Shown here: in pieces, positions 24,614 through 33,217 of the stretch
Position numbering within the stretch: the stretch's first letter is position 1
Layout of the letters: each line of letters opens with the position of its first letter
Source: Oceanospirillum sp047518265
GTDB taxonomy: Bacteria; Pseudomonadota; Gammaproteobacteria; Pseudomonadales; Halomonadaceae
Assembly: GCA_047518265.1 (NCBI GenBank)
Contig: JAKZRG010000003.1
Location: 1-64,000 of the forward strand
Reading direction: 5' to 3'
DNA length: 64,000 nucleotides
Notes under the pieces: model-generated
What the model saw: only the letters and a program-made list of their open reading frames with translations
What the model was told of the DNA's origin: nothing
Database searches by the model: none
Made by a program: the position numbers and the translations under genes

Positions 24614-25489
24614 ATGTCGGTATTGATTAATAAAGACACTAAAGTTATCTGTCAGGGTTTCACTGGCGGTCAGGGTACCTTCCACTCTGAGCAAGCGATT
24701 GCTTACGGCACCAAAATGGTTGGTGGTGTAACTCCAGGTAAAGGTGGCACTGAACACCTAGGCCTACCTGTATTTAATACTGTTGCTGAAGCAGTTGAAG
24801 TTACAGGCGCTGAAGCATCTGTTATCTATGTACCGGCTGCTTTCTGTAAGGATTCTATCCTGGAAGCTGCTAACGCAGGTATCAAGCTGATCGTATGTAT
24901 CACTGAGCACATTCCAGTAATGGATATGCTGGAGTGTAAAGTAGTTTGTGACCAACTGGACGTACGTCTGATCGGTCCTAACTGCCCAGGTGTTATCACT
25001 CCAGGCGAATGTAAGATCGGTATTATGCCGGGTCACATTCACTTGCCGGGTAAAGTGGGTATCGTATCTCGTTCCGGTACTCTGACTTACGAAGCGGTTA
25101 AGCAGACAACTGATGCTGGTTTCGGTCAGTCTACCTGTGTTGGTATCGGTGGTGATCCAATCCCTGGTTCTAACTTCATCGATATTCTGGAAATGTTCCA
25201 GAATGATCCGCAGACTGAAGCAATCGTAATGATTGGTGAAATCGGTGGTTCTGCTGAAGAAGAAGCGGCTGCTTATATCAAAGCTAACGTGACTAAGCCT
25301 GTTGTCTCTTACATTGCCGGTGTTACTGCACCTGCTGGTAAGCGCATGGGTCACGCTGGTGCGATTATCTCCGGTGGTAAAGGTACTGCAGACGAGAAGT
25401 TTGCAGCACTGGAAGACGCTGGTGTTAAGACTGTTCGCAGTCTAGCGGAGATCGGTACTGGTCTGCGTGAGGTTACTGGCTGGGAATAA
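24614..25489 (+). CDS. sucD: Succinyl-CoA synthetase, alpha subunit
   Basis: A 291-residue CoA-binding subunit carrying the phosphohistidine site (KRMGHAGAIISGGKGTA). The N-terminal Rossmann motif is CQGFTGGQGTFHSEQA, and IGPNCPGVITPGECKIGIMP is a family signature. GGAGGG overlaps the end of sucC, so the pair is coupled. It is the last gene of the sdh-suc cluster and is followed 26 nt later by a strong terminator. Confidence 0.98.
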   Translation: MSVLINKDTKVICQGFTGGQGTFHSEQAIAYGTKMVGGVTPGKGGTEHLGLPVFNTVAEAVEVTGAEASVIYVPAAFCKDSILEAANAGIKLIVCITEHIPVMDMLECKVVCDQLDVRLIGPNCPGVITPGECKIGIMPGHIHLPGKVGIVSRSGTLTYEAVKQTTDAGFGQSTCVGIGGDPIPGSNFIDILEMFQNDPQTEAIVMIGEIGGSAEEEAAAYIKANVTKPVVSYIAGVTAPAGKRMGHAGAIISGGKGTADEKFAALEDAGVKTVRSLAEIGTGLREVTGWE

Positions 25490-25515
25490 TATTTCCTACG
25501 CTTAAGTAGCTCTCT

Positions 25516-25542
25516 AAAGGCGATCTTCGGGTCGCCTTTTTT
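25516..25542 (+). terminator. Terminator of the sdh-suc cluster
   Basis: AAAGGCGATC / GGTCGCCTTT with a TTCG tetraloop makes a 10-bp stem including one G-T pair, followed by T's. Confidence 0.93.
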
Positions 25543-25624
25543 ATTGCCTGTTTTTTATCCCTAGCTTATCCACGCTACATTTATCGGTTTCTTTGGAGAA
25601 AAGCGTATCTTTTACAGGCAATAA
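25541..25624. repeat. 11-bp inverted repeat between sucD and the lipoprotein gene
   Basis: TTATTGCCTGT (25541-25551) and ACAGGCAATAA (25614-25624) are perfect inverted copies 62 nt apart. Each arm abuts the T tract of one of the two convergent terminators, so the arms may simply reinforce termination. Confidence 0.6.
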
Positions 25625-25652
25625 AAAAGGCCAGTATCAACTGACCTCTTTT
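25623..25652 (-). terminator. Lipoprotein gene terminator
   Basis: Read on the minus strand, AAGAGGTCAG / CTGGCCTTTT (with G-T pairs) around a TTGATA loop is followed by TTTTTTATT. Confidence 0.7.
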
Positions 25653-25705
25653 GCACAATCGGTAACCCAATTAGAGTGCTATCTTTTATAGTGCAGCGGT
25701 AAAGC

Positions 25706-26305
25706 TTACATTTTGTTATAAGCTTTTTTGAATGCAGCAATCAAAGCATCAGGACGCTTTTTCTTATTGCCTTTATTCAGAACGTAAACCACAGTTTCAC
25801 CGTTAGGGCCTGAACCGATATCGGTGTAGCGGTATGGTGCTTCACCAACTGTGCGCATATCTTCCATATCTTTCAGAGTGCTGAAAACATAGATTCGGCC
25901 CTCTACACGGGCTTCACCGTAGAAAAGTTCTGGTTGTTGCTTACCATCAAACATTTCTACGCTAGGAATGCCTGAGGTCTTTTTCTTGTCTTTGCCCATC
26001 AGGCCAAATACTAGAGTCTCACCGTGTGGACCCGATGCGATACGCTTATAGGTATAAGGTGTTTCGCCGTGCTGTAGGAAGTGAATGTAGCTCTTCTTGT
26101 CGTAGAAAAAATACAGACGACCATCTTCGTGGTGTACTTCGTACAGTTTGCTGACTTCAGCTTTAATCTGCTGAACCTTCTCTTCTTTTTGCTGTTCAGC
26201 ATCTTTGCCCAAACCGTTCATTGCCGTTTGCATCTGAGAACATGCACTTACACTTGCAACAGTACCTGCGATTACGATGGCGTTAAAAAGCTTCTTGAAT
26301 TTCAT
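25706..26305 (-). CDS. Putative lipoprotein with two tandem repeats
   Basis: A 199-residue protein with a type II signal peptide: a basic N-region, a hydrophobic core and the lipobox SVSAC, with the lipidated cysteine at residue 22. A short charged helix (KDAEQQKEEKVQQIKAEVS) leads into two copies of a ~55-residue unit: DGRLYFFYDKKS...TPYTYKRI-ASGPHGETLVF...KDKKK and EGRIYVFSTLKD...APYRYTDI-GSGPNGETVVY...GNKKK. The shared core is YxYxxIxSGPxGETxVxxL. I know no function for it. The repeat suggests a duplicated small beta domain facing the periplasm. It stands alone, convergent to sucD. Confidence 0.82.
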   Translation of the reverse strand: MKFKKLFNAIVIAGTVASVSACSQMQTAMNGLGKDAEQQKEEKVQQIKAEVSKLYEVHHEDGRLYFFYDKKSYIHFLQHGETPYTYKRIASGPHGETLVFGLMGKDKKKTSGIPSVEMFDGKQQPELFYGEARVEGRIYVFSTLKDMEDMRTVGEAPYRYTDIGSGPNGETVVYVLNKGNKKKRPDALIAAFKKAYNKM

Positions 26306-26530
26306 GCATGAGTCCTTGCGACTATATTTAATAACGTATTAATTGAAGCCTAAGAAATTTCTGTTGCAGTTATATTACGAAAACCTTTCAAGTTCTTTAC
26401 AGTGCACATTACTGACCCTTCCTGTTTAGTCTGGCTGTGGTAGAATCGCCTGCTTTTAATTTGCGTGTGCAGTGCACGTTAATCTTCAAAGGGTGGATCT
26501 GGCCTGTAACCAGACCCCGAAGAGGCTGAT

Positions 26531-27913
26531 ATGTTTAAACCTGAGCTCTTATCTCCTGCCGGTACATTCAAAAATATGCGTTACGCATTTGCGTATGGCG
26601 CAGATGCGGTTTATGCCGGACAACCTCGTTATAGTCTGCGAGTACGTAACAACGACTTTAAATTGGCTAACCTTGAACAGGGCATTCAATATGCTCATGA
26701 TCGCGGTAAGCAATTTTATGTGGCCAGTAATATTGCGCCCCATAACGGTAAAGTACGGACTTACATGGATGATATGGCGCCGATCATTGAGATGAAGCCT
26801 GATGCGCTGATTATGTCTGATCCCGGTTTAATCATGATGGTGCGTGAGCGCTGGCCCGAGCAGGTGATTCACCTATCTGTTCAAGCCAACGTTGTGAACT
26901 ACGCCGCCGCTAAATTTTGGCATAGCCAAGGCGTTAAGCGCATTATTCTGTCTCGTGAGCTGTCACTGGATGAGATCGAAGATATTCGTAATGAATGTCC
27001 GGGTTTAGAGCTTGAAACCTTTGTACATGGTGCTCTGTGTATTGCTTACTCAGGTCGTTGTTTATTATCTGGTTATTTTAACCACCGTGATCCAAACCAG
27101 GGAACTTGTACCAATGCCTGTCGTTGGAATTACAACACGGTTCAAACACAAACGGATTCTACCGGCGAGTTGATACCCGTTTCTGAAGTTGGGCAATCGG
27201 CGGGCACTTGGGATCCATCACAAGATAGCACCCCTATCACCTCTCCAGCTGCAACTCATCATGATGAAAACAGCCAAGGTTTGTCTGCGTTAATTGAAGA
27301 AGCTTCACGCCCTGGTGAGTTTATGCCGATTCATGAAGATGAGCATGGCACCTATATCATGAACTCTAAAGATCTGCGTGCGGTTCAGCATGTAGAACGT
27401 TTGGCTAAGATGGGTATCCATTCTCTTAAAATCGAAGGGCGTACTAAATCACATTATTATGTGGCTCGTACGGCTCAGGTCTATCGTAAAGCCATTGATG
27501 ATGCAGTTGCAGGCCGTCCATTTGATATGAGCCTGATGGATACGCTGGAGAATCTGGCACACCGAGGTTATACCGAAGGTTTCTACCGTCGTCATGTGCA
27601 TGATGAGTATCAAAACTATGAAACGGGTAACTCTATTGGTGTGAATCAGCAGTTCGTTGGTGAGATTTTAAGCTTTAATAATCAAACCAATATGTTGGAA
27701 GTGGATGTTAAAAACCGCTTCGAACATGGGGACACATTGGAATTGATGTTACCTAGTGGCAATGTGCGTTTCCAACTGAATACATTGGAAAACCGTAAAG
27801 GTGAAGCCATTAATGTGGCGCCAGGTAATGGTCATATTGTTAACCTGCCTCTGGATGGCAAGGTGAATGAAGCAGAGTTGGAATATGCTCTATTGATGCG
27901 TGACCTTAAATAA
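26531..27913 (+). CDS. trhP: tRNA hydroxylation protein P (U32 peptidase-like family, YegQ)
   Basis: A 460-residue protein very like E. coli YegQ/TrhP: FKPELLSPAGTFKNMRYAFA, the U32 signature ETFVHGALCIAYSGRC followed by GTCTNACRW, and the central block EDEHGTYIMNSKDLRA ... IEGRTKSHYYVARTAQ. In E. coli TrhP acts in prephenate-dependent formation of 5-hydroxyuridine at tRNA position 34. The conserved cysteines are all present. Residues ~205-245 form a family-variable low-complexity insert. GAAGAGG precedes the ATG. Confidence 0.93.
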   Translation: MFKPELLSPAGTFKNMRYAFAYGADAVYAGQPRYSLRVRNNDFKLANLEQGIQYAHDRGKQFYVASNIAPHNGKVRTYMDDMAPIIEMKPDALIMSDPGLIMMVRERWPEQVIHLSVQANVVNYAAAKFWHSQGVKRIILSRELSLDEIEDIRNECPGLELETFVHGALCIAYSGRCLLSGYFNHRDPNQGTCTNACRWNYNTVQTQTDSTGELIPVSEVGQSAGTWDPSQDSTPITSPAATHHDENSQGLSALIEEASRPGEFMPIHEDEHGTYIMNSKDLRAVQHVERLAKMGIHSLKIEGRTKSHYYVARTAQVYRKAIDDAVAGRPFDMSLMDTLENLAHRGYTEGFYRRHVHDEYQNYETGNSIGVNQQFVGEILSFNNQTNMLEVDVKNRFEHGDTLELMLPSGNVRFQLNTLENRKGEAINVAPGNGHIVNLPLDGKVNEAELEYALLMRDLK

Positions 27914-27921
27914 CGTTAAGT

Positions 27922-28001
27922 ACCTGAACAAACGTTTATCTAAAAAATCGTTATACTCTCCGGCCGCTGGCCGGAGAATATCGAAAGACTTTTGTTTAGG
28001 T
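27922..28001. repeat. Nested inverted-repeat element, copy 1
   Basis: Outer arms ACCTGAACAAACGT (27922-27935) and ACTTTTGTTTAGGT (27988-28001) match as inverted repeats at 12 of 14 positions. Inside lies a perfect 9-bp hairpin, TCTCCGGCC / GGCCGGAGA (27957-27977), with no T tract. Copy 2 at 46227-46304 shares the outer arms but carries a different inner hairpin. It lies between trhP and the prenyltransferase gene. Confidence 0.65.
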
Positions 28002-28020
28002 ATGTACCTAAGGAACAGGG

Positions 28021-28926
28021 ATGACAAAAACAGCAGCACTGATGGAAAGCCAAGCCAATTGGGATAAATATCAGTTGGTCAGAGCTGCACGGCCTTTTTC
28101 TTTAGTAGTTGCTGTCGCGGCTTGCTTACAAGGTATTATCTTGGGCTGGGGCGGAAGTGATCAGCCCTTTTTATTGTCTGGATTGATTCTACTTGGTGGA
28201 ATTTTACTGCAGTTTGGCGTTAACCTTATTAATGATTATTCAGACCTAGATGAACTGGATAAACTTTTTCCATCTGCTTCAAATCAGCAATACCTATGTC
28301 TTTCCCAAATGATTCAACGTAACTTCTATTATGGCTTGGGCTGTTTTGCCTTTGCCATCGTTATAGGGCTTTGCTTGATTCAACTAAGAGGCAATAACTT
28401 ACTGTATCTTTGCTTGGTAGGGGGGATGGGGGCTTATTTTTATACTCAAAAACCGATCAACTACAAGAGTAGAGGTTTGGGTGTCCCACTGGTTTTTTGG
28501 TTAATGGGCATCATGATGATCGGTGGGGCTTATTATGTAATGTCTGGCCAATATTCAATAGCGGTGTTTTTGCACTCTTTACCTTTAAGCCTTTTAACTT
28601 CTTTGTTGTTATTAAGTAACGAACTAAGAGATTATGAAAGTGATAGAGGGATAGGGCAGAAAACCCTGACGGTACGCTTGGGTTACCCACGAGGTGTAAA
28701 GCTATATTGGCTGATACTGATAGGCACTTATGCCAGTGTTATGATTCTTTGGTTATCAAATCTACTGACTTTTCCTTGGTTTATTCTGTTATCTCTACTT
28801 GCAGTTAAAACACCATTAAGTCTATTGCATGCCAGTGTTGATAAAAGGAAAATGCTGACTCCCTTAACTGGGCGCTTTCACGGGGTATTTGCCCTAACCT
28901 TTTTATCTAGCTACCTATTGAATTAA
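28021..28926 (+). CDS. UbiA-family prenyltransferase, MenA-like
   Basis: A 301-residue integral membrane protein with eight or nine hydrophobic segments. It has both Asp-rich motifs of the UbiA superfamily: NLINDYSDLDELD (first) and NELRDYESDRGIGQKTLTVRLG (second), the latter typical of MenA (1,4-dihydroxy-2-naphthoate prenyltransferase) and relatives. It attaches an isoprenoid chain to an aromatic acceptor at the inner membrane. No other menaquinone gene is in the window, so MenA is only a family-level assignment. AAGGAACAGG precedes the ATG. An inverted-repeat element lies immediately upstream. Confidence 0.8.
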   Translation: MTKTAALMESQANWDKYQLVRAARPFSLVVAVAACLQGIILGWGGSDQPFLLSGLILLGGILLQFGVNLINDYSDLDELDKLFPSASNQQYLCLSQMIQRNFYYGLGCFAFAIVIGLCLIQLRGNNLLYLCLVGGMGAYFYTQKPINYKSRGLGVPLVFWLMGIMMIGGAYYVMSGQYSIAVFLHSLPLSLLTSLLLLSNELRDYESDRGIGQKTLTVRLGYPRGVKLYWLILIGTYASVMILWLSNLLTFPWFILLSLLAVKTPLSLLHASVDKRKMLTPLTGRFHGVFALTFLSSYLLN

Positions 28927-28971
28927 CGTTTTATTTCTTTAGCTTAAAAAGTGTTGCTACTTTTTTGATAT

Positions 28972-29820
28972 ATGGATCGTCTTATGCCAAGCAATAATGA
29001 ATTAAAAGTACTACTGCCTGAAGTTATTCGAATCGCTCGCTTGGCGGGTAATGCCATTATGCAAATTTATCAACAGGATGATCTTGGTGTTTCTTTTAAA
29101 AAGGATGAGAGTCCTTTAACACTTGCAGATATGGCATCTCATCGTTGTATTGAAGCAGGCTTAGAAGCACTAAACATTAAATTGCCGATATTATCTGAAG
29201 AGAGTACGGCTATTAGCTGGCAGGAGCGCCAGCAGTGGCAGAGCTATTGGTTGGTAGACCCTTTGGATGGCACTAAAGAATTTGTGAAGCGTAATGGTGA
29301 GTTCACGGTTAATATTGCATTAATTCGCGATGGTATTCCTGTTTTGGGGGTTGTTTATGCTCCAGTGCCTGATGAGCTGTATTATGGCGCTGAAGAAGAA
29401 GGCGCGTTTTTCATTGCAGGAAATAATGCCCCTGAAAAGCTAGAACTTGATTCCGAGTTTGAACCGGATTGTTGGCGGGTAGTAGGCAGTCGCTCCCACG
29501 GTGCCAGTCGATTGGAGACTTTTTCAGAGTGTCTGCCTGATTATCGTAATGTTCCTATGGGCAGTTCGCTAAAACTGTGCATGGTAGCGGCTAATCGTTC
29601 TGATCTTTATGTCCGCTTTGGCCCAACCTGTGAATGGGATACAGCAGCAGCGCAGGCGGTAGTCGAGCAGGCTGGAGGCGCTGTTTTTGACGATAAATTG
29701 CAACCTTTACGTTACAACCACAAAGAGAGTTTATTGAATCCTGAGTTTGTGGTTTGCCAAAAGCGTAATGAGCTATGGGCAGAACGATACTTATCTCTTG
29801 TAGAACCGGTTATCGGCTAA
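28972..29820 (+). CDS. cysQ: 3'(2'),5'-bisphosphate nucleotidase CysQ
   Basis: A 282-residue inositol-monophosphatase-fold phosphatase that removes the 3'-phosphate from PAP/PAPS produced in sulfate assimilation. Metal-site motifs are present: SEES (with the LSEE pattern), WLVDPLDGTKEFVKRNGEFT and CEWDTAAAQAVVEQAGG. The whole protein tracks E. coli CysQ closely. The start could be the ATG at 28972 or, with slightly better ribosome spacing (GGAT), the ATG at 28984. It converges on the diguanylate cyclase gene with a shared hairpin at the junction. Confidence 0.95.
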   Translation: MDRLMPSNNELKVLLPEVIRIARLAGNAIMQIYQQDDLGVSFKKDESPLTLADMASHRCIEAGLEALNIKLPILSEESTAISWQERQQWQSYWLVDPLDGTKEFVKRNGEFTVNIALIRDGIPVLGVVYAPVPDELYYGAEEEGAFFIAGNNAPEKLELDSEFEPDCWRVVGSRSHGASRLETFSECLPDYRNVPMGSSLKLCMVAANRSDLYVRFGPTCEWDTAAAQAVVEQAGGAVFDDKLQPLRYNHKESLLNPEFVVCQKRNELWAERYLSLVEPVIG

Positions 29821-29840
29821 GAAATACTTTCATATTTATA

Positions 29841-29872
29841 GAAGCGCTTAAGGATTATTCCTTAAGCGTTTC
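29841..29872. terminator. Bidirectional hairpin between cysQ and the GGDEF gene
   Basis: GAAGCGCTTAAGG / CCTTAAGCGTTTC form a 13-bp stem (one G-T) around ATTATT. The stop codon of the minus-strand gene lies in the loop region. There is no long T tract on either side. Confidence 0.6.
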
Positions 29873-31045
29873 ATGGATGTGTTGATGTAGCTGCCGGGCA
29901 CCGGATATATAAACCGTTTGATTACGTCCTGTTTTTTTAGCCTGATAGAGGGCATCATCCGCTCGCTTTAAAGTATCCTCTATGGATTCCCCTTGTCGGT
30001 GCAGAGTAATGCCTGCTGATAGAGTAATGTTCAGATCCGTTTTAATATGATCGAAGCAATGATCCGCAAAGGCTCTACGGATGCGCTCCGCTACCTTGAT
30101 ACCGCTGTCCTGATTATTCTGGGGCAATAGTAAAATAAATTCTTCCCCCCCATACCGACCGAATAGATCACTGGCTCGTAAGTGTTGATCGGTAATACGA
30201 GAGAACTGTTCCAGTACTTTATCACCAGCCTGATGGCCAAATTGATCATTCACTGTTTTAAAATGATCGATATCGATCATACAAAGTGCACTGGCTTGAT
30301 AGTGTTCATCATCATTTAATCTATTTTTAGCTTCTTGAAAAAAACGACGGCGATTGAGGGCTCCTGTGAGTTCATCGGTACCGGCAATTTCATCCAGTTG
30401 CAGCATTGCTTGTTCGAGCTCTTCATTGGCTTTTAGCATCTTATGATTGCTGTCTTTTAAAACGCTTTTCTGTTTTTTCAGACGTTCACTTAAGCGACGT
30501 ACGTAGCTGCTAAAAAGAGCAATCCAAGTCTGAGCTGTGGCCAAAATAAGCCATTGCATAACCCCTAGACGCAGATTAGGTTGCTCAGGTCTTAGCGTGA
30601 TATCGGCAACGATAACGATACCAAAGGAAATCAGACTAAGTAGACCCACAAAGGCAAACTCCAGTGTACGGAGCTGAAAAATACCGAATAACATGACCAT
30701 CACATAGAGAATCAGCAGAGAGCCTCTGAGCTCAGGAAGCTGGCTAATCATCAGGCTAAACCAGATGATAGCAGTAGACATCTGCATTAAGGTTAATGAG
30801 GGGTCATTAAACTTTAGGTTCAAATTATGGTGAAACAGCAACCAGAAAATACTCTGCGTAACAACAGCGCTACCAGCAAAAAGCAGATAGTTTTGCAGTG
30901 TGACGTTATTGAGTAGACCTGTGAGAAGCGCCAGACCTAAGATACCTAACAAAATAGCATGAGATAATGCCGAGATAGCAAGGCGCTTTATACGGATGCG
31001 CTGTTCATGCCGTTCCTTGTGCATTGGAAATTTTAGCGAGTTCAT
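29855..31045 (-). CDS. Membrane diguanylate cyclase (GGDEF)
   Basis: A protein of about 396 residues. The N-terminal half has roughly six hydrophobic helices (ILLGILGLALLTGLLN, YLLFAGSAVVTQSIFWLLF and others) forming a membrane sensor of unnamed type. A coiled coil (LKKQKSVLKDSNHKMLKAN) leads into a complete GGDEF domain with the variant GGEEF (FGRYGGEEFILLLPQ). GGEEF is active in many cyclases. The product-inhibition I-site RxxD is intact (RASD, five residues before GGEEF). Start choice is uncertain: the ATG at 31045 or TTG codons upstream. It is divergent from fumA. Confidence 0.9.
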   Translation of the reverse strand: MNSLKFPMHKERHEQRIRIKRLAISALSHAILLGILGLALLTGLLNNVTLQNYLLFAGSAVVTQSIFWLLFHHNLNLKFNDPSLTLMQMSTAIIWFSLMISQLPELRGSLLILYVMVMLFGIFQLRTLEFAFVGLLSLISFGIVIVADITLRPEQPNLRLGVMQWLILATAQTWIALFSSYVRRLSERLKKQKSVLKDSNHKMLKANEELEQAMLQLDEIAGTDELTGALNRRRFFQEAKNRLNDDEHYQASALCMIDIDHFKTVNDQFGHQAGDKVLEQFSRITDQHLRASDLFGRYGGEEFILLLPQNNQDSGIKVAERIRRAFADHCFDHIKTDLNITLSAGITLHRQGESIEDTLKRADDALYQAKKTGRNQTVYISGARQLHQHIHETLKE

Positions 31046-31418
31046 ATCCTGTACCCACAAAAGCAACCTTCATTAAGAATTAGCTTTGAAATTATTTATA
31101 TTAAATGAATCTTTGAGTGTGCAGTGTGGAATAGAAACTCTATTTTTTCTGTGGAATAGCTGTAATTCATTGTCAGTCTTTGTAACTAAAGTCTAAAGTT
31201 GACTTAAAAGCCATTGAGGTATTTGGCTAAAGTTCATGGGTTCAGAATCATGATGAGGGGTAAAATGGTGTATACTTTCGCCATTTCGTGTAAGTGAGAA
31301 AACAGCATCGGCCCCATGTTGTCATAACCGATATAGCAACATGTGGGATCGTTGATAAAAAGTGTGTCCGGTGACCCCCGGACGATAAACACAGACCGTG
31401 ATAGGAGATGCTCCGAAG
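31046..31418. other. Intergenic region before fumA with structured leader
   Basis: No gene is visible. There is a -10-like TATACT (31271-31276) inside a small AATGGTG / CGCCATT inverted repeat. Further on are CCC-ATGTTG / CAACAT-GGG (31312-31347) and a perfect GTCCGG / CCGGAC hairpin (31366-31383), just before the fumA Shine-Dalgarno AGGAG. No strong -35 element is seen. Confidence 0.5.
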
Positions 31419-32936
31419 ATGACGACTGTAATCCGTCAAGACGATATGATCGATAGCGTTGCGGACGCGCTGCAATATATTTCCTACTACCACCCGGTAG
31501 ATTTCATTCAGGCGGTTCACGAAGCCTACCTGCGTGAGGAAAATCCAGCGGCAAAAGACGCTATGGCTCAAATCCTGATCAACTCACGTATGTGTGCGGA
31601 AGGTAAGCGCCCTATCTGTCAGGATACTGGTATCGTTACTGTATTTGTAAAAGTGGGTATGCAAATTCAGTGGGAAGGCGATATGAGCCTAGAAGACATG
31701 ATCAATGAAGGTGTGCGTCGTGCGTATACCCATCCTGACAATGTACTGCGTGCATCTATTCTGGCTGACCCTGCAGGTGCTCGTAAAAATACAAAAGATA
31801 ATACTCCTGCCGTTATTCACTACGAAATCGTACCGGGTAATACAGTGGATGTTCAGGTTGCAGCGAAAGGCGGCGGCTCTGAAAACAAATCGAAGATGGT
31901 GATGCTGAACCCATCCGATTCTATCGTCGAGTGGGTGAAGAAAACAGTCCCTACTATGGGAGCGGGCTGGTGTCCTCCTGGTATGTTAGGTTTGGGTATT
32001 GGCGGTACGGCTGAAAAAGCCGCTGTGATGGCGAAAGAGTCCTTGATGGATCCAATCGACATTCACGAGCTACGTGAGCGTGGCCCACAGAACCGTGCTG
32101 AAGAGCTGCGTCTGGAAATTATGGATGCGGTTAATGAGCTGGGTATAGGTGCCCAAGGTCTGGGTGGTTTGACCACAGTTCTTGATGTGAAAATTATGGA
32201 CTACCCGACTCATGCGGCTTCTCTACCGGTTTGCATGATCCCAAACTGTGCGGCGACGCGTCACGCACATTTTGAACTGGATGGTTCCGGTTCGGCGCTG
32301 CAAACACCGCCTAATTTGGATGACTGGCCAGAAGTAACCTTCGAAGTCGGTGAGACTACTCGTCGTGTGAATCTGGATGAAGTCACACCAGAAGATGTAC
32401 AAAGCTGGCAGCCAGGTGAAACTGTACTGTTAAACGGTAAAATGCTGACCGGTCGTGATGCGGCTCACAAGCGTATGGTAGAGATGCTGAATGCCGGTGA
32501 AGACTTACCGGTTGATCTGAAAGGCCGCTTTATCTACTACGTAGGTCCGGTTGATCCCGTTCGTGACGAAGTTGTAGGCCCTGCAGGCCCAACGACCGCG
32601 ACACGTATGGATAAGTTTACTCGTCAGGTGATCGAGAGTACGGGTCTTCTGGGAATGATTGGTAAATCTGAGCGTGGCCCTATCGCTATTGAAGCGATTA
32701 AAGATAATAAGGCGGTTTACTTGATGGCTGTTGGTGGCGCTGCGTACTTGGTATCTAAAGCGATTACAGATGCGAAAGTATTGGCCTTCCCAGAAATGGG
32801 TATGGAAGCTATCTATGAGTTTGAAGTAAAAGATATGCCTGTGACTGTTGCGGTAGATACCAAAGGTGAATCTGTGCACACCACAGGTCCTGCTAAGTGG
32901 AAAGATATTATTGCAGCGAAGCATGTTTCTGCATAA
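31419..32936 (+). CDS. fumA: Fumarate hydratase, class I (iron-sulfur)
   Basis: A 505-residue [4Fe-4S] fumarase interconverting fumarate and malate in the TCA cycle. The alpha region has the cluster cysteine C67 in GKRPICQDTGIVTVF, plus WCPPGMLGLGIGGTAEKAA and VCMIPNCAATRHAHFELDG. The beta region has GRDAAHKRM and YYVGPVDPVRDEVVGPAGPT. Alpha and beta parts are fused, as in E. coli FumA/B and Pseudomonas. The ATG at 31419 starts MTTVIRQDD; AGGAG lies 11 nt upstream, and an in-frame GTG further upstream is unlikely. It complements the TCA genes at 12554-25489. Confidence 0.97.
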   Translation: MTTVIRQDDMIDSVADALQYISYYHPVDFIQAVHEAYLREENPAAKDAMAQILINSRMCAEGKRPICQDTGIVTVFVKVGMQIQWEGDMSLEDMINEGVRRAYTHPDNVLRASILADPAGARKNTKDNTPAVIHYEIVPGNTVDVQVAAKGGGSENKSKMVMLNPSDSIVEWVKKTVPTMGAGWCPPGMLGLGIGGTAEKAAVMAKESLMDPIDIHELRERGPQNRAEELRLEIMDAVNELGIGAQGLGGLTTVLDVKIMDYPTHAASLPVCMIPNCAATRHAHFELDGSGSALQTPPNLDDWPEVTFEVGETTRRVNLDEVTPEDVQSWQPGETVLLNGKMLTGRDAAHKRMVEMLNAGEDLPVDLKGRFIYYVGPVDPVRDEVVGPAGPTTATRMDKFTRQVIESTGLLGMIGKSERGPIAIEAIKDNKAVYLMAVGGAAYLVSKAITDAKVLAFPEMGMEAIYEFEVKDMPVTVAVDTKGESVHTTGPAKWKDIIAAKHVSA

Positions 32937-32992
32937 GACCTTTGTTTTCTTAGTTTCCTCTTAAGAGTATGTCTTAAGCAGGTTGTATAAAG

Positions 32993-33020
32993 AACCCGGC
33001 CTATCTGCCGGGTTTTTTTT
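32993..33020 (+). terminator. fumA terminator
   Basis: AACCCGGC / GCCGGGTT around CTATCT, followed by eight T. Confidence 0.94.
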
Positions 33021-33217
33021 CGCCTGTACTATCTTATCCAGTACCCTATATGAGGGAGGTTATGTTCTTCGTGGTAGGGCATATTGATAGGGTTAATTAA
33101 CTTTCAAACAACTGACTGAATAGTCTCTTTTGACAGCGACTAAGTCTGTGTGAAATTCTGTTAGCCAGTACTCTTTTCTGATAATACATTTCCTGAAAAT
33201 AAAAATAAGGACTCCCC

